From the NCBI GenBank assembly GCA_016744775.1, contig JADGDS010000004.1, positions 243,667 to 307,666 of the forward strand: DNA of 64,000 nucleotides, in the 5' to 3' direction. The DNA comes from Candidatus Marithrix sp. GTDB taxonomy: Bacteria; Pseudomonadota; Gammaproteobacteria; Beggiatoales; Beggiatoaceae. Below are positions 8,172-17,096 of the stretch, in pieces. Under the pieces are notes generated by a model. It saw only the letters and a program-made list of their open reading frames with translations. It searched no databases and had not been told where the DNA came from. The position numbers and the translations under genes were made by a program. The first letter of the stretch is position 1. Every line of letters starts with the position of its first letter.

Positions 8172-10889
8172 TTATTTAGCAGCTACACTGGCTATATGCG
8201 TACCAAATTTATCAAAAATCATTTGGACACATTCACCGGGATTAGTCTTAACACTATCAGCACCGATAAAGTTAAATTGCTCAGCATTTCCATTTGCTCT
8301 TACACAAACAGTACCTTCTCCCTCAAAAGTATAATCTAAATTGCTACCATCACCAGTTACTGAAATTAATTTCGCACGCATTGGCAAATACTCAATATGA
8401 GTGACTACATCTTGTGTACTACCTAAATTAATAGTAAAACTACCACCATCATCATCAAGAAATACCTTATCCTGATTATAAGCATACCAATTTGCTACAT
8501 TCTTAATGACTTGCCCTTCAGCTACACCTACTTGCAAGGCAAATTTACCAACATTATTACTATCAACTTTAGCAGTTATAACTCCATTATCTCTATTTAT
8601 AGACAGTTTAACATCTTTAAATGTATCAATACGCTCAGCCAAATCGGCAGAAGTTGTAAATTCAGCAAAATCATTAAAAGCCATAGCAATAGTACTATCA
8701 AACATTTTAACAGTATATCCAGAACCAGTTTCAGGATCAGCAGCAACGGTTGGTCCATAATCATGCCAAGGCCAATGAATAATAGGTTGATTAGCATGAC
8801 GTATCAAAGTAGAATATTCATTTTGCCAATGCAAAATAGCCTCATCAGAGGTTAATGGTACAGGAACAGGAGGATTACCAACAGGCACACCAAATTCTAT
8901 CAAAGTAAAATCAAAACTCATATTAGGACTAAAATACACCTTTTTAAATTCAGGAGTTAAATAACCAAATGCACTAGGATAACCAGCACCACGACCAGAA
9001 TATCCTCCTGACAAATAATCCAAATATTGAGTTATTTCCATAGCAGTTTGTTCACTCTCAGGAGCGCCGGGTACAGCAGCACCTCGTATCATTCTACCTC
9101 GCCAAGTATTATTTGACATATTATTGACAATTTCATTGATAGATTGATTGAATTCAAATTCAATTTCATTTGGTGCTAACAAATCAGTAAAAAGTGGATG
9201 TGTCCAAGAATGTGTACCAATTTCATTACCTAGATCAATATATTGTTTATACAATGGTGCAGAAACCTTCCAATCTGTATATAATCCTTTAGTAGGTCGA
9301 TTACCAATATCTAAAAAATAACTACCAACAAAATTATAATCATTCTTCCATTTTCTCAATAACTCTAAAAGAGGTACATGAATATTAGGTATCTCCTTAG
9401 GATACATTGCTAGATCCATATCATTACGAGCCACAAACAAACTCTTATAACGTCCCATTTTTAGCGCAACAGACATATCATCACCATAAATAACCCATTG
9501 CAAAGCTTGCCAAACTAAATTATCATCCGCCAGATACTCAATGTTAGAAAAATGCACATTACGTCCACCAGTTTCACTAGCTATCACAGCCTTATAAGTT
9601 GCAGCTTTACTACCAGTAACAGTTTGAGAAGCAAGCACATTTACATTTTGACCTTCTACAGGTTCAAAATAACTATACCAACGATTCTTATAATTAAAAA
9701 TTATTTCCTGCTCATTATAAGCTTTCATCATAGGATGTTTAATATCATTAGCATAAACCTTAACACTAGCAACAGGACCCTCGCCATCTATTCTACCAAT
9801 TCCTAGCAGACGTTTCATATTACGATATGAATCACCTTCAACACTACTACCATCTTCATAATTAGTTAAGAAATCTCCAGCGGTAATAATATCAATTTTA
9901 TAGTTATAAACCGCCTTATATAAAACATCAACAATCTTTTCAAAATTCGCCTTGTTGATATTAGCAAAATAAGGAAAAATCAAAGCATCATAATTAACCA
10001 ACTTATTTAAATCAGTTAAATCAGACTCAGATAATAAATCAAATGGAATACCAGCCATCATCGCCTGATGCTGAAGTGACATAAATAACTGAGAATAAGC
10101 CTTATTATGATAAAAATTCTTTAAAGTGCTGTTACTAAAGACAATACCTACACGTTTACTAAAATCTGTTCTAACAGGTAACACCTCGGGTACATTCACA
10201 ATAGTAAATTGTCCGCCGCTAGGATAATTACCCGGAAAGAAAAATACTGTATCATTAATATCAATCAACATACCTACTTCCTCAATAGCTGAAGCTGAAG
10301 GTATAGAAGCTATTGGTATTACAAATTCAATAATACTACGATCTTCATTATAGGCATAGTGAATCAAAGCACCTTTCCATTCAAACTTATCATTATAAAG
10401 ATTAGGCTTATTATCAAGAATATTCACATAATATTCTGCGCCACCATATTGATCCCAAACTTGATAACCAGTCTTAACATCTTTATCAATATTCAACCAA
10501 AAAGTAGTATTATTAGCAATAGCAGTTGTATTGGATTGCAAAGCAATTACATAACTTGGTTCAGGTGTATTCACATACTTACCATAAAGAATCTCACCTG
10601 AAGCTAAATATGGAGGGCGATTTAAGGGTAAATTAATACGTTCACTAGCCTTCCAATCACTTAAATTACCATCTATTGTGATAGTATCATATTGATTAAT
10701 CGTTGCTGCACGAAACTTTGATTCAGATGCTGCATTAAAAGGCAAATCAAACAAATCTTCTAATTGGCTGCAAGCCAAATAAGTTTTTTCACAAGCTATA
10801 ATATTACCATCAATATTAACTTGATAAGAAGGATAAGCAGCTATGCTTATCAAATACAATACACTTCCTAAATACCATTTTACCAACAT
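8172..10889 (-). CDS. Secreted CBM9-like / NodB polysaccharide deacetylase-like protein, copy B
   Basis: A 905-residue paralogue of the gene at 5321-8071 with the same domain order and high identity throughout: signal peptide, CBM9-like domain (DTITIDGNLSDW near 70-82), alpha/beta middle region, NodB-like region with VARNDMD and GTHSWTHPLF, and beta-rich C-terminus. Differences are spread along the protein rather than clustered, so the duplication is not very recent. AGGAGA lies a few bases before the ATG. The 100-bp spacer to copy A is AT-rich with no clear terminator, so the two may be cotranscribed. Two secreted enzymes of this kind beside an exopolysaccharide-producing genome suggest matrix remodelling, which is inference. 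Confidence 0.75.
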   Translation of the reverse strand: MLVKWYLGSVLYLISIAAYPSYQVNIDGNIIACEKTYLACSQLEDLFDLPFNAASESKFRAATINQYDTITIDGNLSDWKASERINLPLNRPPYLASGEILYGKYVNTPEPSYVIALQSNTTAIANNTTFWLNIDKDVKTGYQVWDQYGGAEYYVNILDNKPNLYNDKFEWKGALIHYAYNEDRSIIEFVIPIASIPSASAIEEVGMLIDINDTVFFFPGNYPSGGQFTIVNVPEVLPVRTDFSKRVGIVFSNSTLKNFYHNKAYSQLFMSLQHQAMMAGIPFDLLSESDLTDLNKLVNYDALIFPYFANINKANFEKIVDVLYKAVYNYKIDIITAGDFLTNYEDGSSVEGDSYRNMKRLLGIGRIDGEGPVASVKVYANDIKHPMMKAYNEQEIIFNYKNRWYSYFEPVEGQNVNVLASQTVTGSKAATYKAVIASETGGRNVHFSNIEYLADDNLVWQALQWVIYGDDMSVALKMGRYKSLFVARNDMDLAMYPKEIPNIHVPLLELLRKWKNDYNFVGSYFLDIGNRPTKGLYTDWKVSAPLYKQYIDLGNEIGTHSWTHPLFTDLLAPNEIEFEFNQSINEIVNNMSNNTWRGRMIRGAAVPGAPESEQTAMEITQYLDYLSGGYSGRGAGYPSAFGYLTPEFKKVYFSPNMSFDFTLIEFGVPVGNPPVPVPLTSDEAILHWQNEYSTLIRHANQPIIHWPWHDYGPTVAADPETGSGYTVKMFDSTIAMAFNDFAEFTTSADLAERIDTFKDVKLSINRDNGVITAKVDSNNVGKFALQVGVAEGQVIKNVANWYAYNQDKVFLDDDGGSFTINLGSTQDVVTHIEYLPMRAKLISVTGDGSNLDYTFEGEGTVCVRANGNAEQFNFIGADSVKTNPGECVQMIFDKFGTHIASVAAK

Positions 10890-10918
10890 TACAAATCTCC
10901 TTAATGACTTAAATTAAA

Positions 10919-12040
10919 TTATATACTTGGATTTATAATCCATACTTCAATTCTATTTTTTCTAATACGAGGATTCCTAGCTCGTAAATGACTAAAATTT
11001 CTTAATCTAATTTTACGATAATCATCCCGCAGATAATTCTGAATATCTTCTTGTAATTGTCGTGCTGGTTTTCTATCACCATAATAACGAATATCCCATC
11101 TTTCAGTGCGAGTTTTTTTAATTCTAGCACTACTGATAGCATCAACTTTATAAGCCTTATTTCTTAAATAAGACGCTATCTTTTTAATCAAAATCTTATC
11201 TTGCTGACGAACATAAAAGATAGAAAGTCTGGATGATGACGCTATTCGCTGAGATGCGCTTGTTGAAGATGCTAAAGGTGGAATATTAATATTTAATAAT
11301 GGCTTACCAGCAGGTATTCTAGTTTTTTCTGATGCCACAACAACAATATCACTATCTTTATATTGAATCCAAGCTTGTTGAGCTTTTAAAACACCCTGTG
11401 CTGCTGATTTTTTATACCATTCAATAGCCTTACTATTATTTTGTGCTACACCTTTACCTTTAATATAAGCTAAGCCTAAATAATACTGAGCTTCTGCATG
11501 ATTCTGTTCAGCCGCTTTACGATACCAATTAAAAGCTTTAGTATCATTTTTCTTAATACCATCTCCATGATTATAAGCAACAGCTAAATTATATTGTGCT
11601 ACCTTATAACCATTATCCGCAGCTTTTCGATACCATTTTATAGCTTCAGTTCTATCTGCAATAAATCCTGAACCCTTCATATATAAATCAGCTAAATTAT
11701 TTTGAGCGCGAGCATCACCCTGCTCTGCCGCTTTACGATACCATTCAGCCGCTTTCAAATAATCTTCTTGCACTCCATAAATCACACCTAAATTATGCTG
11801 TGCAACAGCATAACCCTTAGCAGCAACTTTACGATACCATTTTATTGCCTGATCAATATCTTTAGTTACTCCTTTACCAGTATAATAAGCATTAGCCAGC
11901 TCAAATTGAGCAGCTACTTCATCATGTTTAATCGCAGCATTGTTATAAAATTTAAATTTTAAATTTTCCGTACTAAATGCAGACTCATACAACAATATCA
12001 ATATAGTTAAATATATCCAAAATAACACATTATGTTTCAT
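10919..12040 (-). CDS. Exported SEL1-repeat protein with LytR_C/SPOR-like tail
   Basis: A 373-residue protein with an N-terminal hydrophobic export signal (about 5-22) and five SEL1-like repeats between about 40 and 215; a typical unit contains A-x2-NLA-x2-Y...A-x-KWYRKAA. The repeats form a helical solenoid used for protein binding. A basic C-terminal domain (about 265-373) begins RLSIFYVRQQDKILIKKIAS and reads like an alpha/beta LytR_C or SPOR-like domain, which would suggest cell-envelope association. This last assignment is tentative. The gene lies 29 nt past the end of the paralogous deacetylase gene in the same orientation and may belong to that unit. Confidence 0.75.
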   Translation of the reverse strand: MKHNVLFWIYLTILILLYESAFSTENLKFKFYNNAAIKHDEVAAQFELANAYYTGKGVTKDIDQAIKWYRKVAAKGYAVAQHNLGVIYGVQEDYLKAAEWYRKAAEQGDARAQNNLADLYMKGSGFIADRTEAIKWYRKAADNGYKVAQYNLAVAYNHGDGIKKNDTKAFNWYRKAAEQNHAEAQYYLGLAYIKGKGVAQNNSKAIEWYKKSAAQGVLKAQQAWIQYKDSDIVVVASEKTRIPAGKPLLNINIPPLASSTSASQRIASSSRLSIFYVRQQDKILIKKIASYLRNKAYKVDAISSARIKKTRTERWDIRYYGDRKPARQLQEDIQNYLRDDYRKIRLRNFSHLRARNPRIRKNRIEVWIINPSI

Positions 12041-12100
12041 AAAATAAGACCCTAGTTAAAATAATATATTTTATAAAAATGGAAATACTAACATATTAGA

Positions 12101-12736
12101 TTATTTTAAATCATATAAATCTTCAGCCTCTTCTAAACTATTTATATTTACACCCAAATCATGCAATTTACCATCTTTTAATCCATAAATCCAACCATGC
12201 ACAGTCAAACTACGATCATCCTTCCAAGCATTCTTCACAGCTTGTATTTGACAAACATTATAAACCTGCTCAATAACATTCAATTCACACAACTGATCTA
12301 TTCGTTCCTCACCATCTAACTGATCTAATTTTTGTTTGTGACGTTTATAACATTTATTAATTGGAGATAACCAATTATCAATTATATCTGAATTACTTCC
12401 TTCTAAAGCTGCTTTTACACCTCCACAACCATAATGACCAGTTACAATAATATGTTTAACTTTTAATACTTCGATAGAATACTTAAGAACTGCTAAACAA
12501 TTCATATCGCTAGAATTAACCATATTAGCGATATTACGATGTACAAACAACTCTCCCGGTTTTAAACCTACAATATCATTAGCTGGAACACGACTATCAG
12601 AACAACCTATCCATAAATATTCAGGAGATTGTAAGCGCGACAAACCAAGAAAAAAATCTGGATCCTGATCTGTAATTTTTTTTCTCCAAGCTTGATTATT
12701 ATTTAATAAAATATCTAAGTCTTTATTTTTATTCAT
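12101..12736 (-). CDS. can: Beta-class carbonic anhydrase
   Basis: A 211-residue protein of normal beta-carbonic anhydrase length. The zinc site is visible: CSDSRVPA near residues 45-52 supplies Cys and the Asp-Arg dyad, and GHYGCGG near 101-107 supplies His and Cys. It interconverts CO2 and bicarbonate in the cytoplasm, supplying carboxylating enzymes. It stands alone with about 60-75 bp AT-rich flanks. The E. coli-type Can signature is clear; which of several beta-CA subtypes it belongs to was not tested. Confidence 0.95.
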   Translation of the reverse strand: MNKNKDLDILLNNNQAWRKKITDQDPDFFLGLSRLQSPEYLWIGCSDSRVPANDIVGLKPGELFVHRNIANMVNSSDMNCLAVLKYSIEVLKVKHIIVTGHYGCGGVKAALEGSNSDIIDNWLSPINKCYKRHKQKLDQLDGEERIDQLCELNVIEQVYNVCQIQAVKNAWKDDRSLTVHGWIYGLKDGKLHDLGVNINSLEEAEDLYDLK

Positions 12737-12813
12737 ATTGATTTATTTAAAATTGATGGAATAGCCTTTGCTTATAATTGAAGTTGATATAAAAAATTTT
12801 AGGAACTATAAAT

Positions 12814-13062
12814 ATGAAATACTTTTATCTTTCTCAATACCCAAATCTTCCAATTGCTGATCTTGATAACTTATTAAATAATTATGAATACCTTGGAAAA
12901 GAAATAAATAAAAAAAATATAAGATTTATAGGTAAAATTGATGGTATTTTACATCGCCTTGAACTTCAAGCATTTGATATTATCAGTAATAAAGGCGAAA
13001 AAAGAATATTTTTTCCACAAATAACAAAATTAAAAAAAACAGAATCTATAACATATATTTAA
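12814..13062 (+). CDS. Small unknown protein, 82 aa
   Basis: I do not recognise this 82-residue basic protein (MKYFYLSQYPNLPIADLDNL at the N-terminus). It has no signal peptide or membrane segment. TTTTAGGAACT precedes the ATG with AGGA about 9 nt away, which supports translation. Codon use is AT-rich like the surroundings. It sits alone between the divergent carbonic anhydrase and the convergent nadC, next to a short coding remnant. It could be a genuine small protein or part of a decayed locus. Confidence 0.5.
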   Translation: MKYFYLSQYPNLPIADLDNLLNNYEYLGKEINKKNIRFIGKIDGILHRLELQAFDIISNKGEKRIFFPQITKLKKTESITYI

Positions 13063-13071
13063 AAAATATAG

Positions 13072-13161
13072 GAAATATATACTAAAGTCATATCAATAAA
13101 TTTAGGCGAAGCAGTGGAAATTGCTAGACCTAATCAAGGGAGTTTATTATTAGCAGGATAA
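13072..13161 (+). pseudogene. 3'-terminal coding remnant of an unidentified gene
   Basis: An open frame without a start codon encodes about 29 residues ending [15 protein letters not shown] and a stop. The composition looks protein-like, but the frame is closed by TAG just upstream. It probably represents the tail of a gene otherwise lost. I cannot assign the family. Its last bases overlap the end of convergent nadC by 12 nt. Confidence 0.3.
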
Positions 13162-13956
13162 AAAACGCATAGATAAATCAATAGCCTTAACATCTTTAGT
13201 TATTGCCCCTACAGAAATAAAATCAACACCTGTATCGGCAATACCCCCTATAGTTTCTAAGTTGACTCCACCAGAAGCCTCTAATTTAGCCTTACCTTGC
13301 GTAATAGCAACAGCCTCTTCTAAATCAGCCAAACTAAAATTATCTAACAAAACAATATCAGCACCAGCTTGCAAAGCCTCTTTAAGCTCATCCAAAGTTT
13401 CTACCTCAACTTCTACGCTTAAATTTGCTGCTAATTGTCGAGCCGCTCTAACCGCATTCCCAATTGAACCAGCGGCAAAAATATGATTTTCCTTAATTAA
13501 AAACGCATCATACAAACCCATACGATGATTTTTACCACCACCACAAACTACTGCATACTTCTGCGCATCACGTAAACCCGGAATAGTTTTACGAGTATCT
13601 AAAACTACAGCATTTCTAGCCGCTTTAACATACTCATGTGCCATAGTTGCAGTGCCAGAAAGTAATTGTAAAAAATTCAAAGCACTACGTTCACCAGTTA
13701 ATAAATCCCGTGCCGATCCTTCTAAATAACACAATTTTTGATTAGGTTCAATTTGATCACCATCTTCAGCATACCAACTAATTTCTATTTTACTATTAAG
13801 TTGCTCAAAAACCTCATTAAACCACGCGATACCACACAAAATTGCAGCCTCACGACTAACAACCTGCGCCTGAGCTACAGTTTCTACCCCTATTAATTGA
13901 GCAGTTAAATCACCACTTCCAACATCCTCAGCCAAGGCATTTTTTACAATATTCAT
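13150..13956 (-). CDS. nadC: Nicotinate-nucleotide pyrophosphorylase (quinolinate phosphoribosyltransferase)
   Basis: A 268-residue NadC. Diagnostic segments include [11 protein letters not shown] near the N-terminus, [18 protein letters not shown] near 119-136, [20 protein letters not shown] near 138-157, VEVETLDE, and LEASGGVN near 230. It converts quinolinate and PRPP to nicotinate mononucleotide in NAD synthesis. It is slightly shorter at the N-terminus than E. coli NadC, but the catalytic core is intact. The start overlaps the preceding protease gene by 4 nt (ATGA), so the two are probably coupled. Confidence 0.97.
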   Translation of the reverse strand: MNIVKNALAEDVGSGDLTAQLIGVETVAQAQVVSREAAILCGIAWFNEVFEQLNSKIEISWYAEDGDQIEPNQKLCYLEGSARDLLTGERSALNFLQLLSGTATMAHEYVKAARNAVVLDTRKTIPGLRDAQKYAVVCGGGKNHRMGLYDAFLIKENHIFAAGSIGNAVRAARQLAANLSVEVEVETLDELKEALQAGADIVLLDNFSLADLEEAVAITQGKAKLEASGGVNLETIGGIADTGVDFISVGAITKDVKAIDLSMRFLSC

Positions 13957-14456
13957 AGATTTTGACGTAAAATCAGCGTATCACCGCGCTGTGTAAATTC
14001 TAAATGTTTAAGAAAACTCATGCCAAGCAAAATCTCATTCATCTGCATTTGCGGATTCAAACTGGCACGTACATTATGCAACTCAATAGCACCAATTCCA
14101 ATATTATCAAGACTAGTATGATAAGTTCTAATAGAACCATTTGCAGTTTGAGCCATTAAAGGCACCCCTTGTTCCAAATTGAGATACTCTTTTAAATGTG
14201 CTGGAATAGAAACAATAGTAGCACCTGTATCCAAAAAAAACACTACAGATTTACCATTAATTCTACCATTAGTCACATAATGCCCATTACGATTACGTTT
14301 TAAAATTACTTCACCAGATGTAGCACTAATATTTTGATTAGGATTATATTCCTTATCAAGATATTGATTGAAAAATAGCGTTAGCAAACCTAATATAATT
14401 AACCAAGCGGCATAAATCATGCCTTTACCGATACCTTGTGGTGAAAATTTACTCAT
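13953..14456 (-). CDS. Membrane-anchored retropepsin-like aspartic protease (TIGR02281 type)
   Basis: A 167-residue protein with one N-terminal membrane helix (about 12-30) and a retropepsin-like domain. The catalytic motif FFLDTGAT is near residue 74, and the C-terminal [12 protein letters not shown] matches the second conserved element of the clan AA family often found beside nadC or similar genes. A single aspartate motif per chain implies a dimeric enzyme, as in retropepsins. The catalytic domain should face the periplasm. The substrate is unknown. It is translationally coupled to nadC. Confidence 0.85.
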   Translation of the reverse strand: MSKFSPQGIGKGMIYAAWLIILGLLTLFFNQYLDKEYNPNQNISATSGEVILKRNRNGHYVTNGRINGKSVVFFLDTGATIVSIPAHLKEYLNLEQGVPLMAQTANGSIRTYHTSLDNIGIGAIELHNVRASLNPQMQMNEILLGMSFLKHLEFTQRGDTLILRQNL

Positions 14457-14492
14457 GACATATATTAATAAATTAATAAAAGAATTTTACTT

Positions 14493-15227
14493 GTGAAACA
14501 ACTACTTGCTTTTTGGTACTCACTACTCAACAGTGCCCGCGATTTAACCCCAATCGTGGTAGTCATTGCTTTTTTCCAACTCATTGTTTTACAACAGCCG
14601 ATTCCAGATTTAAATAATTTATTAATAGGCTTACTTTTAGTAGTAATCGGCTTAAGCTTATTTGTCTATGGATTAGAAATGGCATTATTCCCTTTAGGAG
14701 AAAATATGGCTTACGCCTTTGCTCGCAAAGGCAATATATGGTGGCTACTAGCATTCGCCTTTGCTTTAGGCTTTGGCACCACAATCGCCGAACCAGCATT
14801 AATAGCAGTAGCAGACGAAGCCGCTAAAGTAGCCGCTAATGGCGGTATTATTGCTCAAACCAAAGCAGCAATGCAAAATTATGCCGATGGTTTAAGATTA
14901 ACAGTAGCATTATCAGTAGGATTTGCCATAATTGTGGGTGTTTTACGTATAATTAAAGGCTGGGCTATTCATTACTTAATAATTACAGGTTATCTTGGAG
15001 TAGTTATTATTACAGCCTTTGCACCACCGTGGATTATTGGTATTGCCTATGATTCTGGTGGTGTAACAACCTCAACCATTACAGTACCCCTAGTCACAGC
15101 ACTTGGAGTTGGCTTAGCCTCAAGTATTAACGGGCGTAACCCAATGATAGATGGTTTTGGCTTAATAGCTTTCGCCTCACTTACACCAATAATATTCGTC
15201 ATGATTTATGGCATTTTAATAGGTTAA
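14493..15227 (+). CDS. DUF1538 family integral membrane protein, first of a pair
   Basis: A 244-residue, mostly hydrophobic protein with about six or seven membrane segments. DUF1538 hallmarks are the [15 protein letters not shown] motif near residues 89-103 and the [20 protein letters not shown] motif near 186-205. The start is GTG at 14493. The next gene, one base after the stop, is a paralogue with the same motifs. A DUF1538 pair from Halomonas (UmpAB) has been reported as a two-component Na+/H+ antiporter; I recall that report but cannot verify it here. Acidic and Ser/Thr residues in the repeated motifs fit ion transport, which is inference. Confidence 0.85.
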   Translation: MKQLLAFWYSLLNSARDLTPIVVVIAFFQLIVLQQPIPDLNNLLIGLLLVVIGLSLFVYGLEMALFPLGENMAYAFARKGNIWWLLAFAFALGFGTTIAEPALIAVADEAAKVAANGGIIAQTKAAMQNYADGLRLTVALSVGFAIIVGVLRIIKGWAIHYLIITGYLGVVIITAFAPPWIIGIAYDSGGVTTSTITVPLVTALGVGLASSINGRNPMIDGFGLIAFASLTPIIFVMIYGILIG

Positions 15228-15228
15228 T

Positions 15229-15996
15229 ATGAGCTTTTTATACAATATTTTAAATACTACATTGGATGTACTTCCAATTGTAACCATAATTTTTGGTTTC
15301 CAATATTTAGTAATACGCCGCGCTATTCCAAAATTAAAAACAGTATTAATTGGATTAGTTTACGTAATTATAGGATTAGCATTATTTATCCAAGGACTGA
15401 AACAAGCATTATTTCCATTAGGAGAACTAATGGCACAACAACTAACAGATCCAGCATTTATATACCAAGGCGTTGAAAAAATCGGTGACTCGATACATTG
15501 GACAGATTATAAATGGGTTTACCTATTTGCCGCTGCAATTGGCTTTGCCACAACGATTGCAGAACCATCACTACTAGCAGTAGCCATAAAAGCCAATGAC
15601 GTATCAGGAGGCACAATAACCATATGGGGATTACGTATTGCGGTTGCAATTGGAGTATCTATTGGAATAGCATTAGGAACCTTTCGCATAGTAACCGGAA
15701 CACCATTACATTATTACATAATAACAGCCTATATATTTGTAATAATACAAACATTCTATGCACCTCGTCAAATAATACCACTAGCCTACGATTCAGGAGG
15801 AGTGACAACCTCAACAGTAACAGTGCCACTAGTAGCAGCACTTGGATTAGGTTTAGCGGCGACAATACCCGGGCGCAGCGCATTGATAGATGGATTTGGC
15901 TTAATAGCTTTTGCCAGCGTATTCCCAATAATAACAGTTATGGCTTATGCCCAATTAAGCCAAGTTCTATACAAATATAATTTACATAGAAAGTAA
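15229..15996 (+). CDS. DUF1538 family integral membrane protein, second of a pair
   Basis: A 255-residue paralogue of the preceding gene with the same motifs (FATTIAEPSLLAVAIKAND near 104-122 and [20 protein letters not shown] near 188-207). A short insertion after the third membrane segment (TDPAFIYQGVEKIGDSIH) distinguishes it from its partner. The start follows the previous stop by one base, so the two are very likely cotranslated and may form a heteromeric membrane complex. Its last 15 nt overlap the end of the convergent SGNH hydrolase gene. Confidence 0.85.
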   Translation: MSFLYNILNTTLDVLPIVTIIFGFQYLVIRRAIPKLKTVLIGLVYVIIGLALFIQGLKQALFPLGELMAQQLTDPAFIYQGVEKIGDSIHWTDYKWVYLFAAAIGFATTIAEPSLLAVAIKANDVSGGTITIWGLRIAVAIGVSIGIALGTFRIVTGTPLHYYIITAYIFVIIQTFYAPRQIIPLAYDSGGVTTSTVTVPLVAALGLGLAATIPGRSALIDGFGLIAFASVFPIITVMAYAQLSQVLYKYNLHRK

Positions 15997-16689
15997 ATAT
16001 TTATGGATAGCTGTTTTCCAAACAGCATATCCTTGCCCATTCAAATGAATACCATCATCAGAAAAAGACATATTTAAGCTACCATCTGCTGCCAAAAATT
16101 GATTTAAATCAATAAAAATCAAACCATTTGCCTCAGCCCAACTCTTAAGCCTAAGATTTAACAACATAATCGACTTGTTTCTATCAATATGCCTACCACC
16201 TGCTAAAATTGTAGATTGTATATATGGAGTGATATTATGTGAGATTAATTGCTCTAAGACTTGTACATAATCAGCAAAAATATCATTAACACTTCTATTT
16301 TGCCCCAAATCATTAATACCAATCATAATAAAAGCCTTTTTTGCAGCTGTAGAATAAATAGACTCCATTCGATGCAATAAACCTTCAGTAGTATCCCATC
16401 CAATACCTCGATTTACAATCGACAAATTGGGAAATAACTCATGCCACTCAGCACCCTCAGTAATAGAATCCCCAACCATAACAATATCAGCCTGATTGCC
16501 ATTAACATCAAAAAAAGACTTTTTGCGTAAATAATAAGGATTTAAAGGTGTATCAACAGTAGTAACAAACAAAGATTTTAACTGATAATAAGGAAAAAAT
16601 TGATACTTAATAGTAATAATTCCATAACTAAATGAAATAATTGCAACTAACAACAAGAAAAAACTATATTTTGTATTTTGTTTAAACAT
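15982..16689 (-). CDS. Membrane-anchored SGNH/GDSL hydrolase
   Basis: A 235-residue protein with an N-terminal membrane helix (FFLLLVAIISFSYGIITI) followed by an SGNH domain. Block I is MVGDSITEGAEW (catalytic Ser), block III is MIGINDLGQN (Asn), and block V is SFSDDGIHLNGQGY (Asp and His), so all four signature residues are present. It is probably a periplasmic esterase acting on acylated sugars; a carbohydrate-esterase role is plausible beside an exopolysaccharide locus with an O-acyltransferase. The frame is open to an ATG at 16773, which would add 28 hydrophobic residues. Neither start has a convincing Shine-Dalgarno sequence, so the start is uncertain. Confidence 0.85.
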   Translation of the reverse strand: MFKQNTKYSFFLLLVAIISFSYGIITIKYQFFPYYQLKSLFVTTVDTPLNPYYLRKKSFFDVNGNQADIVMVGDSITEGAEWHELFPNLSIVNRGIGWDTTEGLLHRMESIYSTAAKKAFIMIGINDLGQNRSVNDIFADYVQVLEQLISHNITPYIQSTILAGGRHIDRNKSIMLLNLRLKSWAEANGLIFIDLNQFLAADGSLNMSFSDDGIHLNGQGYAVWKTAIHKYLLSM

Positions 16690-16864
16690 AAAGGAATAAT
16701 ATTTGCCTAATATCACCCTATTACTAATTACAACAAAAAATAATAGAGTGAAAAATCTAAAACAAAGTGTCATTAAAAGAATAATTTAATTCATATTTTA
16801 ACATTGGTAGTACTAATAAATAGCTTTGCTTTCCCCCAACTAATTTTACAAAAAAATATGAAAT

Positions 16865-17056
16865 TTGGCGGCAGCTCTATATATAATCGGAATTATCATG
16901 GCATTCAAAGGATATGGAGTATGGTCACTAGTATTCAAGATAGCAAAATGGATACCAGTAAAATCTCAATTCAGCGGAATTAAAAAGATATTTAACTTTG
17001 GACTTAACATGTACGGTTCGCATAAAATATTCCAATATGGTATAAACGCTGCATAG
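16865..17056 (+). pseudogene. Remnant of an O-antigen/polysaccharide flippase gene
   Basis: A 63-codon frame reads AAALYIIGIIMAFKGYGVWS and, further on, FSGIKKIFNFGLNMYG, matching the region of Wzx-type MOP flippases where a G-x-G-x-W-x-L-V helix is followed by a lysine/arginine loop and an F-G-x-N-x-Y helix. Only this internal part of a roughly 450-residue protein remains, and the segment between the two helices looks shortened. There is no proper start (TTG at best) and no Shine-Dalgarno. It lies in the 5' flank of the exopolysaccharide locus, which also has an intact flippase gene. Likely a decayed earlier cluster. The rest of the 16690-17096 stretch shows nothing else. Confidence 0.6.
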
Positions 17057-17096
17057 TTATGTAAGAAAAAAATCATGAAATCAGCCATATAAAATT

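Noticed and set aside
6701..10601. Several plus-strand ORFs of 80-114 codons opposite the two deacetylase genes (for example 6701-6955, 8511-8855, 9552-9806)
   Set aside because: They lie antisense within strongly coding genes, recur at equivalent positions in both paralogues and have low-complexity Ser/Thr/Ile translations with no start signals.
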